Of a DNA stretch of 6,677 bases, positions 1 to 6,545 are shown in pieces. Made by a program: the position numbers and the translations under genes. The stretch is from Candidatus Levyibacteriota bacterium (GTDB lineage Bacteria; Patescibacteriota; Microgenomatia; Levybacterales; UBA12049): NCBI GenBank assembly GCA_903872785.1, contig CAIQLZ010000092.1:1-6677 (forward strand), read 5' to 3'. Position 1 is the first letter of the stretch. Every line of letters begins with the position of its first letter. Under the pieces are notes generated by a model, which made no database searches, was not told the DNA's origin, and saw nothing but the letters and a program-made list of their open reading frames with translations.

Positions 1-401
1 ACTCCTCTAAGATTTACCTGCTCTTGGGAAATTATTTCCATACTGATACTCCAATGTTCGTTTTTTTCTTGATGAGTTAAGGCAGGCAATCCGTTTTCCT
101 GTCCTTCAGACCACGTATCAGGATAGGTAAGGGAGTATAAGCTATACTTGTATGTTTTCCAATTTGCAGTCTTACTGACTGAGGTTGAGGAGGGAATTGT
201 TGTGGTTGGAGAGGGAGTTTGTTTTGAAAGTAAATTACTTGAGCTTTTGTTCAGAAGATATATTCCGGCAGAAAGAATTATGATTGCAAATAGAACAATA
301 ATAATCAACGGCCATTTAGGAAACGAAGTATTTTCCGTTTCAGACTCTGATTGGTTTTTAACCTGAACAATTGGCGGTTGGGGAATACTCTGTTCTTCCA
401 T
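1..401 (-). CDS. Membrane-anchored extracytoplasmic protein, C-terminus beyond window
   Basis: Reading the reverse strand from the ATG at 401 gives 133 open codons that run off the left edge. The visible protein has a short polar, Pro/Gln/Glu-rich cytoplasmic N-terminus (about residues 1-29), one strong transmembrane segment (about 31-50, starting WPLIIIVLF), and a Ser/Thr/Pro-rich linker (about 52-78). After that comes the start of a domain with WKTYKYSLYSLTYPDTW at about 81-97. That last pattern resembles the opening of PsbP-like or similar 'YGFSFKYPxxW' domains found in many exported proteins; the resemblance is by eye only. The inferred topology is N-in, with the domain outside the cell. 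The start is supported by a promoter placed 6 nt upstream (leaderless) and by the lack of any Shine-Dalgarno sequence. The downstream domain is missing, so no function is assigned. It lies 55 nt downstream of the minus-strand gene at 457-900. Confidence 0.8.
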   Translation of the reverse strand, partial: MEEQSIPQPPIVQVKNQSESETENTSFPKWPLIIIVLFAIIILSAGIYLLNKSSSNLLSKQTPSPTTTIPSSTSVSKTANWKTYKYSLYSLTYPDTWSEGQENGLPALTHQEKNEHWSISMEIISQEQVNLRG

Positions 402-407
402 TATTAA

Positions 408-436
408 AGTATTCCAGAGCCGGGTATATTTGTCAA
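408..436 (-). promoter_or_regulatory. Sigma70-type extended -10 promoter, predicted leaderless start
   Basis: On the minus strand a perfect TTGACA (436-431) is followed by a 17-bp spacer (430-414) and AATACT (413-408). TGG lies immediately before the -10 (extended -10). Six bases then separate the hexamer from the ATG at 401, so a start at the usual +7 distance falls on the A of ATG. Confidence 0.65.
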
Positions 437-456
437 TAATGTGCAAATTTACGGGT

Positions 457-900
457 CTAAAATTTTTTAGCCAAAATTACCAGCAAAGCTACAAAAACAA
501 TCTGTGTAGCCAGGCCCCATGGTAAATCTAAATTATTGTCAAAAAGTTTCTGAAGAGAATAGGCCCATTTAAAGGCCTTGATTTTGAAAAAATAATAAGG
601 AGCCGTTGTCCAATCAAAAAACTGTGAAACAATAATCATAAAAAATGCATAGGGAAGATTGGTTTTTGGAAAAAACGAAACAATAAGTAAATAAGAAAGA
701 ATGAATCCGAGAATTACGTCAATAAAACTATGGATGAACAACTTTTTAAATGTTTTCTTTTTTCTGTTGGTGGCAGTATCCCAATGGGGAATTATGTCTG
801 CGATAACGTGCGATGTCAGAGCGATTGGTATTGAAAGAGCCGGGTTTCCGATTTTTGCCGCAATAACAGTTCCAATAAGCGCATGTCCGGTTGCTGTCAT
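457..900 (-). CDS. Small multi-pass membrane protein, possibly YdjM/DUF457-like
   Basis: This complete 147-residue protein is hydrophobic, with likely membrane segments at about residues 7-36, 56-77, 83-97 and 127-145 and a basic patch at 46-53 (RKKKTFKK). His and Asp residues recur near membrane boundaries: H6, H31, D35, H39, D41 (SHVIADIIPHWD), H57/D61 (HSFID) and D96. An N-terminal TGH followed by an H...D..PH.D block recalls the DUF457/YdjM inner-membrane family, sometimes annotated as metal-dependent hydrolases. The family match is by eye and tentative, and the substrate is unknown. The ATG at 900 lacks a Shine-Dalgarno but sits 7 nt after an extended -10 element. It diverges from the exported protein gene at 947, with only 46 bp between the start codons, and precedes the membrane protein at 1-401 on the same strand. 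Confidence 0.85.
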   Translation of the reverse strand: MTATGHALIGTVIAAKIGNPALSIPIALTSHVIADIIPHWDTATNRKKKTFKKLFIHSFIDVILGFILSYLLIVSFFPKTNLPYAFFMIIVSQFFDWTTAPYYFFKIKAFKWAYSLQKLFDNNLDLPWGLATQIVFVALLVILAKKF

Positions 901-902
901 AA

Positions 903-916
903 ATTATATAATAACA
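903..916. promoter_or_regulatory. Divergent promoter region with palindromic -10
   Basis: ATTATATAAT at 903-912 is a perfect palindrome carrying TATAAT on both strands (plus 907-912, minus 908-903). On the minus strand an overlapping alternative, TGT+TATTAT (916-908), is an extended -10 that ends 7 nt before the ATG at 900. On the plus strand TATAAT would give a leader of about 28 nt before the TTG start at 947. No good -35 is seen for either direction. The minus-strand TTGACA at 927-922 is only 13 bp from TATAAT and 8 bp from TATTAT. Which hexamer is used is unresolved. Confidence 0.45.
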
Positions 917-946
917 TAAACTGTCAATTTCTTTACGGAGTATATC

Positions 947-1822
947 TTGACAAATATATTGAAACATATCATCATAAATAATGTGAGAGGGCTATTTATT
1001 TTTCTTCTGGGCGTTAGTTTGTCAGCTGCAGTTATTGTTCTTTCCTCAAAACCCGTGTTTGCTGACCATCAGCAGGATGTCTTGGGAGTAGAGGCCGCAC
1101 CGGTTTTATCGATTCCTCCGACAGCTGAAGGACCGGGAATTATTCTTCCTGACAGTCCTTTATTTTTTCTTGATCAATTAAAGCAGGAATTCCGTTTGCT
1201 TCTGGTATTTACTCCGGAACAAAAAGCAGAAATGCACAATGCAATTGCCGGAGAAAGATTGGCGGAACTACGGATTGTGTTAGTAAGGAATAATCTTGCG
1301 GGAATAAGAATCGATTTACAGGGGATATCGGATAATTTAAAAGCAGCATCGGAAGACCTGACTGACGCAAAACTAACGGGAAGAAACATAGCTTTATTGG
1401 CAGAAAAAATAAATAATTCAATTAAAGAAAAACAGAAGGCACTTTCTATTTTGGAGGGACAGGCAACAGGGGAATTGCAAGCGCAGATTATAGCTTCAGA
1501 AGAAGCTTTAAAGATTGCGAAAGTGGAGGCTGAGAAAAATTTACAGGCAGATATTTTAATCAACGAGACAATAAATGATTTAAATCAACAGATTGGAGAT
1601 AGTGTGGACAGGGCAAATCTCTCCGTAGCAGAAATTAACAGGGCGCTTAATGTACTGACAAAATTAAAAAGCCAAATTAACCAAGGTAAGCAACTTCTCC
1701 GCCGGGAAGATTTGACACAGATAAGCGATATCAAGAATTTGGCAGATAAATTTCAGAGTATCTCGGTTAGTTTGCAAAAAGAAATACCTGTAACAGTCAG
1801 CGCAACGTCCACTAAAAAATAA
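947..1822 (+). CDS. Exported helical protein with DUF5667-like domain
   Basis: This 291-residue protein has a hydrophobic signal segment at about 14-33 and a plausible signal peptidase site after VFA (37-39), so it is probably secreted or cell-surface. From about residue 67, PDSPLFFLDQLKQEF, then FTPEQKAEMHNAIAGERLAEL (split here at about 88-108), matches the recurring shape of DUF5667: 'PxSPLYxLK', then 'F.PE.KAELH...AE.RL.E'. The rest (about 110-280) is Ala/Lys/Glu/Leu-rich and probably long helices or coiled coil, ending in a short Thr/Ser/Lys tail. No catalytic residues are evident; the family is common in actinobacteria and CPR genomes and its role is unknown. The TTG start at 947 is chosen because GGAG (937-940) lies 6 nt upstream; the next in-frame TTG at 959 is too far from it. 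There is no terminator before the next gene, which appears to have its own promoter. Confidence 0.88.
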   Translation: MTNILKHIIINNVRGLFIFLLGVSLSAAVIVLSSKPVFADHQQDVLGVEAAPVLSIPPTAEGPGIILPDSPLFFLDQLKQEFRLLLVFTPEQKAEMHNAIAGERLAELRIVLVRNNLAGIRIDLQGISDNLKAASEDLTDAKLTGRNIALLAEKINNSIKEKQKALSILEGQATGELQAQIIASEEALKIAKVEAEKNLQADILINETINDLNQQIGDSVDRANLSVAEINRALNVLTKLKSQINQGKQLLRREDLTQISDIKNLADKFQSISVSLQKEIPVTVSATSTKK

Positions 1823-1824
1823 CT

Positions 1825-1853
1825 TTGACTAAAAGTTCCTCCTTTGATAAAAT
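1825..1853 (+). promoter_or_regulatory. Extended -10 promoter for the methyltransferase, leaderless
   Basis: TTGACT (1825-1830), a 17-bp spacer and TAAAAT (1848-1853) give 5/6 matches at both hexamers. TGA (1845-1847) supplies the extended -10. Six bases separate the -10 from the ATG at 1860, so the predicted start of transcription coincides with the start codon. No Shine-Dalgarno is present. The element lies immediately after the stop of the upstream gene. Confidence 0.65.
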
Positions 1854-1859
1854 TTGAAA

Positions 1860-2393
1860 ATGATAAAACTTGGAGCATCTCAGTTGCGGACAACGAAATC
1901 AACTGACAGGGAAAAAAAGAAAATCAAGAAAAACCCCGTTTACATTATTTTGGATAACGTAATGGATACCTACAATGTCGGATCGATTTTCCGTTTGGCA
2001 GATGCGGTTGCGGCTGAAAAAATAATTCTGTGCGGTGAGACAGAAACCCCGCCCCATACCAGAATAAAAAAAGCTTCGATAAATACTACGGAGTGGGTGG
2101 AATGGGAATATGCAAAGACTACGAAAGAGGCAATTAAAAATTTAAAATTAAAAATTAAAAATTTACGGATTATTTCAATAGAGCAGGATAAAAAGAGCGT
2201 TTCTTATAACAAAGCAGATTATAATTTGCCTATCGCCTTGGTTGTCGGACATGAATCCACTGGCGTTTCAAAAGAGGTTTTAAAAATCTCAGATCAGATT
2301 GTCGAGATTCCGATGTGGGGAGTAAATAAAAGCTTAAATGTGGTTGTGAGTTTAGCAATCGTTCTTTTTAAAGCAATGGAAAGAAAGCTATAG
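1860..2393 (+). CDS. SpoU/TrmH-family (SPOUT) RNA 2'-O-methyltransferase
   Basis: This is an AdoMet-dependent ribose methyltransferase acting on tRNA or rRNA. From the ATG at 1860 it has 177 residues, the length of a minimal SPOUT domain without an N-terminal RNA-binding extension. All three family motifs are visible. Motif 1 (about 31-46) is DNVMDTYNVGSIFRLADA, with conserved Asn39 and Arg45. Motif 2 (about 127-137) is LVVGHESTGVS, with Glu132. Motif 3 (about 150-161) is IPMWGVNKSLNV, with Pro151 and Ser-Leu-Asn 158-160. Motifs 2 and 3 form the knotted cofactor site in this family, so the enzyme should be active. A TTG at 1854 in frame would add two residues, but the promoter geometry favours the ATG as a leaderless start. 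The target nucleotide cannot be deduced. The gene is directly upstream of the 16S gene, which is suggestive but not proof of an rRNA target. A Lys/Leu/Ile/Asn insert at about 93-103 is encoded by an AT-rich repeat. Confidence 0.92.
   Translation: MIKLGASQLRTTKSTDREKKKIKKNPVYIILDNVMDTYNVGSIFRLADAVAAEKIILCGETETPPHTRIKKASINTTEWVEWEYAKTTKEAIKNLKLKIKNLRIISIEQDKKSVSYNKADYNLPIALVVGHESTGVSKEVLKISDQIVEIPMWGVNKSLNVVVSLAIVLFKAMERKL
2133..2165 (+). repeat. AT-only in-frame direct repeat inside the methyltransferase gene
   Basis: ATTAAAAATTTA occurs at 2133-2144 and again at 2154-2165, offset by exactly 21 nt (7 codons). It encodes IKNLKLK followed by IKNL. The stretch contains no G or C and is partly self-complementary. 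It lies between SPOUT motifs 1 and 2 and keeps the frame open, as expected for slippage or tandem duplication tolerated in a surface helix. Confidence 0.7.
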
Positions 2394-2475
2394 TCTTGTA
2401 TAGTTCAATGCGCCATTAGAGTGGCTCAGGAAACTTTTTTTAAAGTTTACCGATGCGGTTTGGCAGAACAAACCA
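2394..2475 (+). other. Gap between methyltransferase and 16S promoter, two weak hairpins
   Basis: No gene is seen here. AAACTTT (2431-2437) and AAAGTTT (2442-2448) form a 7-bp AT-rich hairpin with a T4 loop. GGTTTG (2457-2462) and CAAACC (2469-2474) form a 6-bp hairpin that abuts the -35 of the 16S promoter. Neither is followed by a T tract, so neither is called a terminator. The second could be an upstream regulatory site. Confidence 0.4.
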
Positions 2476-2503
2476 TTGACAATTTTCGGAATTGGTTTAT
2501 AAT
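2476..2503 (+). promoter_or_regulatory. Consensus sigma70-type promoter of the 16S rRNA unit
   Basis: TTGACA (2476-2481) and TATAAT (2498-2503) both match consensus perfectly, with a 16-bp spacer. The start of transcription should fall near 2510. This is the strongest promoter in the window, fitting an rRNA gene. A small inverted repeat, ATACC-TTT-GGTAT (2502-2514), overlaps the end of the -10 and the predicted start site. Confidence 0.85.
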
Positions 2504-2548
2504 ACCTTTGGTATGTAAAAATCTCTATCAAAGTCTGGGAGAAATTCG

Positions 2549-2570
2549 ACCCACCTTTGGTGGGTTTTTT
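2549..2570 (+). terminator. Hairpin plus T tract in the 16S leader (boxB position or attenuator)
   Basis: ACCCACC (2549-2555) pairs with GGTGGGT (2559-2565) across a TTT loop, followed by TTTTTT (2565-2570). By form this is an intrinsic terminator, but it lies about 40 nt downstream of the predicted 16S start site and just before boxA. In Escherichia coli rRNA leaders a boxB hairpin occupies this place. It may therefore be a boxB analogue, a leader attenuator, or a terminator for read-through from the methyltransferase gene. Confidence 0.6.
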
Positions 2571-2576
2571 GGTCTT

Positions 2577-2588
2577 TGCTCTTTGAAA
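2577..2588 (+). promoter_or_regulatory. rRNA boxA antitermination element
   Basis: TGCTCTTTGAAA matches the E. coli rRNA boxA TGCTCTTTAACA at 10 of 12 positions. BoxA in nascent RNA binds the NusB-S10 (NusE) complex and makes RNA polymerase resistant to premature termination. Its place in the leader, between the promoter and the processing stem, is the usual one. Confidence 0.75.
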
Positions 2589-2634
2589 ATTTGAGTCATA
2601 GCAGCAAATCAGAATCAGGATTCTTTCATGAATT

Positions 2635-2652
2635 AATCCCTGTGCAGGGATT
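2635..2652 (+). other. Leader RNA hairpin before the 16S processing stem
   Basis: AATCCCT (2635-2641) and AGGGATT (2646-2652) form a perfect 7-bp stem with a GTGC loop, ending 3 nt before the 5' arm of the processing stem. A second inverted repeat, AGAATC/GATTCT (2611-2616 and 2619-2624), lies just upstream but its 2-nt spacing is too tight for full pairing. Both are probably structured leader RNA discarded on maturation. Confidence 0.5.
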
Positions 2653-2655
2653 GAT

Positions 2656-2674
2656 AATCAGGAAGTGGTAGGAA
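2656..2674 (+). other. 5' arm of the pre-16S processing stem
   Basis: The 19 bases at 2656-2674 (AATCAGGAAG through GGTAGGAA) are the exact reverse complement of 4413-4431 beyond the 16S 3' end. Such long-range stems loop out the 16S and are the classic RNase III-type substrate in pre-rRNA. Perfect 19-bp complementarity flanking the gene on both sides makes this assignment strong. Confidence 0.9.
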
Positions 2675-2702
2675 ATCTTCACATTAGGTGGAGTTTTGAT
2701 AT

Positions 2703-2731
2703 TTGTCAACGTCAATTTTGACAATGTCAAA
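2703..2731 (+). repeat. Clustered GTCAA/TTGAC inverted repeats just before the 16S 5' end
   Basis: TTGTCAA (2703-2709) can pair with TTGACAA (2718-2724). GTCAA (2711-2715) can pair with TTGAC (2718-2722). TTTGACA (2717-2723) can pair with TGTCAAA (2725-2731) around a single A. The arms overlap, so only one hairpin can form at a time. The cluster lies between the processing stem and the mature 16S 5' end. Confidence 0.5.
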
Positions 2732-2732
2732 T

Positions 2733-4251
<1,519 letters not shown>

Positions 4252-4440
4252 CTAAAAATTTTAAGAAGGAATTAAATTCTTTTTAAGAAAAGTAGGAAAG
4301 AGAGATGAACGGCAACTTATTAGTTTATTTTTAAGCTAATAGGGAATACGTTAACACCAAGTGGATAGACACTTGTTCCGCCATCAAGGAGGAAGAACAA
4401 TTTCTATTTTAGTTCCTACCACTTCCTGATTTAAGACAAT
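4252..4440 (+). other. 16S 3' trailer with the 3' arm of the processing stem
   Basis: This AT-rich trailer holds no tRNA and no start of a 23S gene. Small hairpins are possible at 4318-4323/4336-4341 (TATTAG/CTAATA) and 4358-4363/4370-4375 (CAAGTG/CACTTG). AAGGAGG at 4386-4392 is a perfect complement of the 16S anti-Shine-Dalgarno at 4244-4250 and has no start codon or frame after it. Bases 4413-4431 are the 3' arm of the 19-bp processing stem. Only nine bases then separate the arm from the terminator. Confidence 0.8.
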
Positions 4441-4474
4441 AACCCTCCAAAGCTTTATGCGAAGGAGGGTTTTT
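4441..4474 (+). terminator. Intrinsic terminator of the 16S unit
   Basis: AACCCTCC (4441-4448) pairs with GGAGGGTT (4464-4471) over a 15-nt loop in which a further GC/GC pairing is possible; a run of five T follows (4470-4474). It begins right after the processing stem, so the transcript ends without reaching any 23S or 5S gene. Confidence 0.85.
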
Positions 4475-4482
4475 GGTAGATC

Positions 4483-4491
4483 TGATATAAT
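4483..4491 (+). promoter_or_regulatory. Extended -10 promoter for the glycosyltransferase pair
   Basis: TGA plus perfect TATAAT (4486-4491) forms an extended -10 nine bases after the 16S terminator T tract. No -35 match is found at the expected distance, where the terminator stem lies. The predicted start near 4498 gives a leader of about 14 nt before the ATG at 4512. AAAGGA (4496-4501) is 10 nt from that ATG and may be only partly transcribed. Confidence 0.65.
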
Positions 4492-4511
4492 CACAAAAGG
4501 AATTTATTTAC

Positions 4512-5654
4512 ATGAGGATTGGATTTTTTACTGACGGGTATCTGCCCCAATTAAGCGGATTGTCAACTGCAGTTGCATCATGGGCAGAAGAATTAGAAAA
4601 ATTAGGACATGAAGTTTATGTAGTCGCTCCTAAATACGCAGGATACAAAGATAAGAAAAATGTTATCAGACTTTCTTCTTTTAAATTTATAAAACAACCC
4701 GAAGTAAGGCTTGGTTTATATTCTCCCGGGAAAATACTTTATAAAATTTCCAAAATTGATTTTGACATAGTTCATGGAGTTTCAGGAGGAACAATATCCA
4801 GCCTGGGCTTAATTGTGAGCAGGCTTAAAAAAATTCCTTTTGTTTTTACATACAGTACGAGATATAACCGTTATACCCATTATTTTTTAAAAGGAAAAAT
4901 AATTAGTTCCAAAATGGTAGAGCAGGGGACCAAAATATTTTGTAACGGATGCGATCATATTATCGCCCACATGCCAAAAATAAAAAACGAACTAATATCT
5001 TTTGGTATCAAAAAACCAATTACGATTATTCCATGCGGTGTTGATATCACTAGATTTAAAAAGCAGGAGAAGGGGTATTTGCGTAAAAAAATAGGGCTTA
5101 AAAACGGCAAAATTTTGCTGTATGTTGGAAGATTGGGTAAAGAAAAATCCATTGATTTTCTTCTTAAAGCATTTAAAGCCATCCATGCTAAAAACAAGAC
5201 TATAAATTTAGTTTTGGTTGGGGAGGGTCTTGAAAAAAAGAACTTACAAGAGCTTACTGAGAAATTTGCTATTGAAAAAAACGTATATTTTGCAGGTGAA
5301 ATTAATTCTTCCGAAATAAATAAGGTTTATGCCGATGCTGATATTTTCGTTTTTGCTTCTCAGACGGAAACTCAAGGAATGGTAATTCTGGAGGCTTTAG
5401 CCAGCGGAGTGCCCGTTGTAGCTATTTATGATAAAGTATATGATGGAGTTATAATTAACGGTGAGAACGGAATTTTAACAAAGAAAGATCCGGATAAATT
5501 TGCAAAAGCTTGTCTGAAAATACTTGAAAGCCCGTCTTACAGAGACAAGCTTTCCAAAAAAACCTTTGAAAATATTAAGAATTTTTCGCTTTCTGAAACA
5601 GCGATGTCCATGGAAAAACTATATAAAAAACTGATTATAAAATCCTTAGAATAA
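4512..5654 (+). CDS. GT4-family (GT-B fold) glycosyltransferase
   Basis: The enzyme should transfer a sugar from a nucleotide-sugar donor with retention of configuration, at the cytoplasmic membrane face. All parts of a full-length GT4 enzyme are present in 380 residues. The N-terminal Rossmann domain opens with MRIGFFTDGYLPQLSGLSTA and LGHEVYVVAPKY (31-42). The IPCGVDITRF linker motif is at 173-182. The C-terminal donor domain starts at ILLYVGRLGKEKS (201-213), where R207 and K212 fit the donor phosphate-binding Arg/Lys pair. LVLVGEG lies at 233-239, and the E-x7-E motif has Glu286 and Glu294 (ETQGMVILE), followed by ALASGVPVV. The N-terminus resembles diacylglycerol alpha-glucosyltransferases and other lipid GT4 enzymes, but the acceptor cannot be fixed from sequence alone. 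No transmembrane segment is seen. It is followed after 1 nt by a GT2 gene (TAA-A-ATG), so the two are probably translationally coupled. Confidence 0.93.
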   Translation: MRIGFFTDGYLPQLSGLSTAVASWAEELEKLGHEVYVVAPKYAGYKDKKNVIRLSSFKFIKQPEVRLGLYSPGKILYKISKIDFDIVHGVSGGTISSLGLIVSRLKKIPFVFTYSTRYNRYTHYFLKGKIISSKMVEQGTKIFCNGCDHIIAHMPKIKNELISFGIKKPITIIPCGVDITRFKKQEKGYLRKKIGLKNGKILLYVGRLGKEKSIDFLLKAFKAIHAKNKTINLVLVGEGLEKKNLQELTEKFAIEKNVYFAGEINSSEINKVYADADIFVFASQTETQGMVILEALASGVPVVAIYDKVYDGVIINGENGILTKKDPDKFAKACLKILESPSYRDKLSKKTFENIKNFSLSETAMSMEKLYKKLIIKSLE

Positions 5655-5655
5655 A

Positions 5656-6387
5656 ATGAATATTTTGCCAGGAAAAAAACCATTTGTAAGTGTTGTTATT
5701 ACGGCTTTTAACGAAGAGGAGAATTTGCCAAAATGTTTGGAGGCTTTGAAAAATCAGCTATATTCCAAAGATGAATACGAGGTAATAGTTGTTGACAATA
5801 ATTCAACCGATAACACTGTTGAAGTTGCCAAAAATTTTGGCGCCAAAGTAATCTCGGAAAAAAAGCAGGGTTACGTTTATGCCTTAAGACGGGGAATGGA
5901 TGAAGCAGCAGGGGACATAATTGCGGTGACGGATTCAGACACTCAAGTTGCCAATGATTGGCTTTTGACTATCGAAAAAGTATTTAAACAACCCGATGTG
6001 GTAGGTATTACAGGAATGATACAGGGAGATGCAAAATCAAAAATCGGCCGCAAACTGCAGGAGGTTGGGTATGCAATTCCTATATATGCGAGCGCGTTTG
6101 TTGGCAAAACGTTTTTAGTCGGATTCAATTTTGCGGTCAGGAAAAATGCGTACATAAAAGTGGGGAGACTCAATACAAAATATGAAATGAGTCCTGATGT
6201 AGATCTGGGAATCAAGCTTAATAAATTTGGGAAAGTAAAAATTATTGACGACATGTTGGTTCGTACTTCCACTAGGCGTTGGAAAAGCGATGGAGTAATT
6301 AAAACCTTTTTTGATTATTGCAAGGGATATTATTATGCCGTGTGGCTTCGCCAACCGCCCCCTGTGAAGCAATCAATTGTCCGCTAA
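5656..6387 (+). CDS. GT2-family (GT-A fold) glycosyltransferase
   Basis: This 243-residue protein has the GT2 core. SVVITAFNEEENLPKCLEAL (about 12-31) is the first beta strand and nucleotide site. VIVVDNNSTDNT (43-54) carries the uridine-contacting Asp. The DxD metal site is at Asp93 and Asp95 (TDSDTQV), and SPDVDLGIKL (179-188) occupies the place of the acceptor-side acidic motif. STRRW (205-209) resembles the C-terminal RW motif of processive members. It is short and has no clear transmembrane helix, though the aromatic tail (FFDYCKGYYYAVW, 218-230) may touch the membrane. The acceptor is unknown; envelope polysaccharide or glycolipid is inferred from the paired GT4 gene. The ATG is one base after the upstream stop and has no Shine-Dalgarno, so translation probably depends on coupling. 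Confidence 0.92.
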   Translation: MNILPGKKPFVSVVITAFNEEENLPKCLEALKNQLYSKDEYEVIVVDNNSTDNTVEVAKNFGAKVISEKKQGYVYALRRGMDEAAGDIIAVTDSDTQVANDWLLTIEKVFKQPDVVGITGMIQGDAKSKIGRKLQEVGYAIPIYASAFVGKTFLVGFNFAVRKNAYIKVGRLNTKYEMSPDVDLGIKLNKFGKVKIIDDMLVRTSTRRWKSDGVIKTFFDYCKGYYYAVWLRQPPPVKQSIVR

Positions 6388-6391
6388 TTTA

Positions 6392-6420
6392 TTCCCAAGA
6401 GATCTTATTTTTGGTATACT
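6392..6420 (+). promoter_or_regulatory. Extended -10 promoter of tRNA-Cys
   Basis: TTCCCA (6392-6397, 4/6 to consensus), a 17-bp spacer and TATACT (6415-6420) with TGG at 6412-6414 form an extended -10 promoter. The predicted start near 6427 lies about 7 nt before the mature tRNA. It may also drive the following coding sequence, since no terminator separates them. Confidence 0.6.
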
Positions 6421-6433
6421 CTAATGTGAATAG

Positions 6434-6506
6434 GGCGCGATGGTGAAGCGGTTAACACAGTTGTTTGCAAAACAACCATTCGTCGGTTCAAGTCCGACTC
6501 GCGCCT
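6434..6506 (+). tRNA. tRNA-Cys (anticodon GCA)
   Basis: A full cloverleaf can be folded. The acceptor stem is GGCGCGA (6434-6440) with TCGCGCC (6499-6505). The D stem is GTG/CAC (6443-6445 and 6456-6458), with GG in its loop. The anticodon stem is GTTGT/ACAAC (6460-6464 and 6472-6476) around TTTGCAA, with anticodon GCA at 6467-6469. The T stem is GTCGG/CCGAC (6482-6486 and 6494-6498) with TTCAAGT in the loop. The discriminator base is U73 (6506), the hallmark identity base of tRNA-Cys. The 3' flank reads CCCA after U73, so CCA is not encoded in register and should be added by the CCA enzyme. Confidence 0.97.
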
Positions 6507-6545
6507 CCCAAAAAAAGCAACGAATTTTGGAAAATTTCCATTATT

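Noticed and set aside
148..366. 72-residue plus-strand frame at the left edge
   Set aside because: It is antisense to the membrane-anchored protein, whose minus-strand frame has a clear topology and promoter.
701..967. Short frames over and beside the membrane protein gene (plus 701-919, minus 746-967)
   Set aside because: Both overlap the better supported minus-strand gene at 457-900; they are alternative-frame shadows without ribosome binding sites or recognisable domains.
1174..1563. Antisense frames within the DUF5667-like gene
   Set aside because: They are low-complexity mirrors of the helical coding sequence; the sense gene has a signal peptide, a Shine-Dalgarno and a family pattern.
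2431..2474. Hairpins as terminators of the methyltransferase gene
   Set aside because: One is AT-only except for a single G-C pair, the other has a weak 6-bp stem, and neither is followed by a T tract.
4252..4440. Hidden tRNA or small gene in the 16S trailer
   Set aside because: No cloverleaf or T-loop consensus is present, and the only Shine-Dalgarno-like sequence (4386-4392) is followed by no usable start codon.
6528..6540. TGGAAA-A-TTTCCA dyad after tRNA-Cys as terminator or operator
   Set aside because: A short AT-rich dyad with a one-base centre cannot fold well as RNA, has no T tract, and is common by chance in this base composition.
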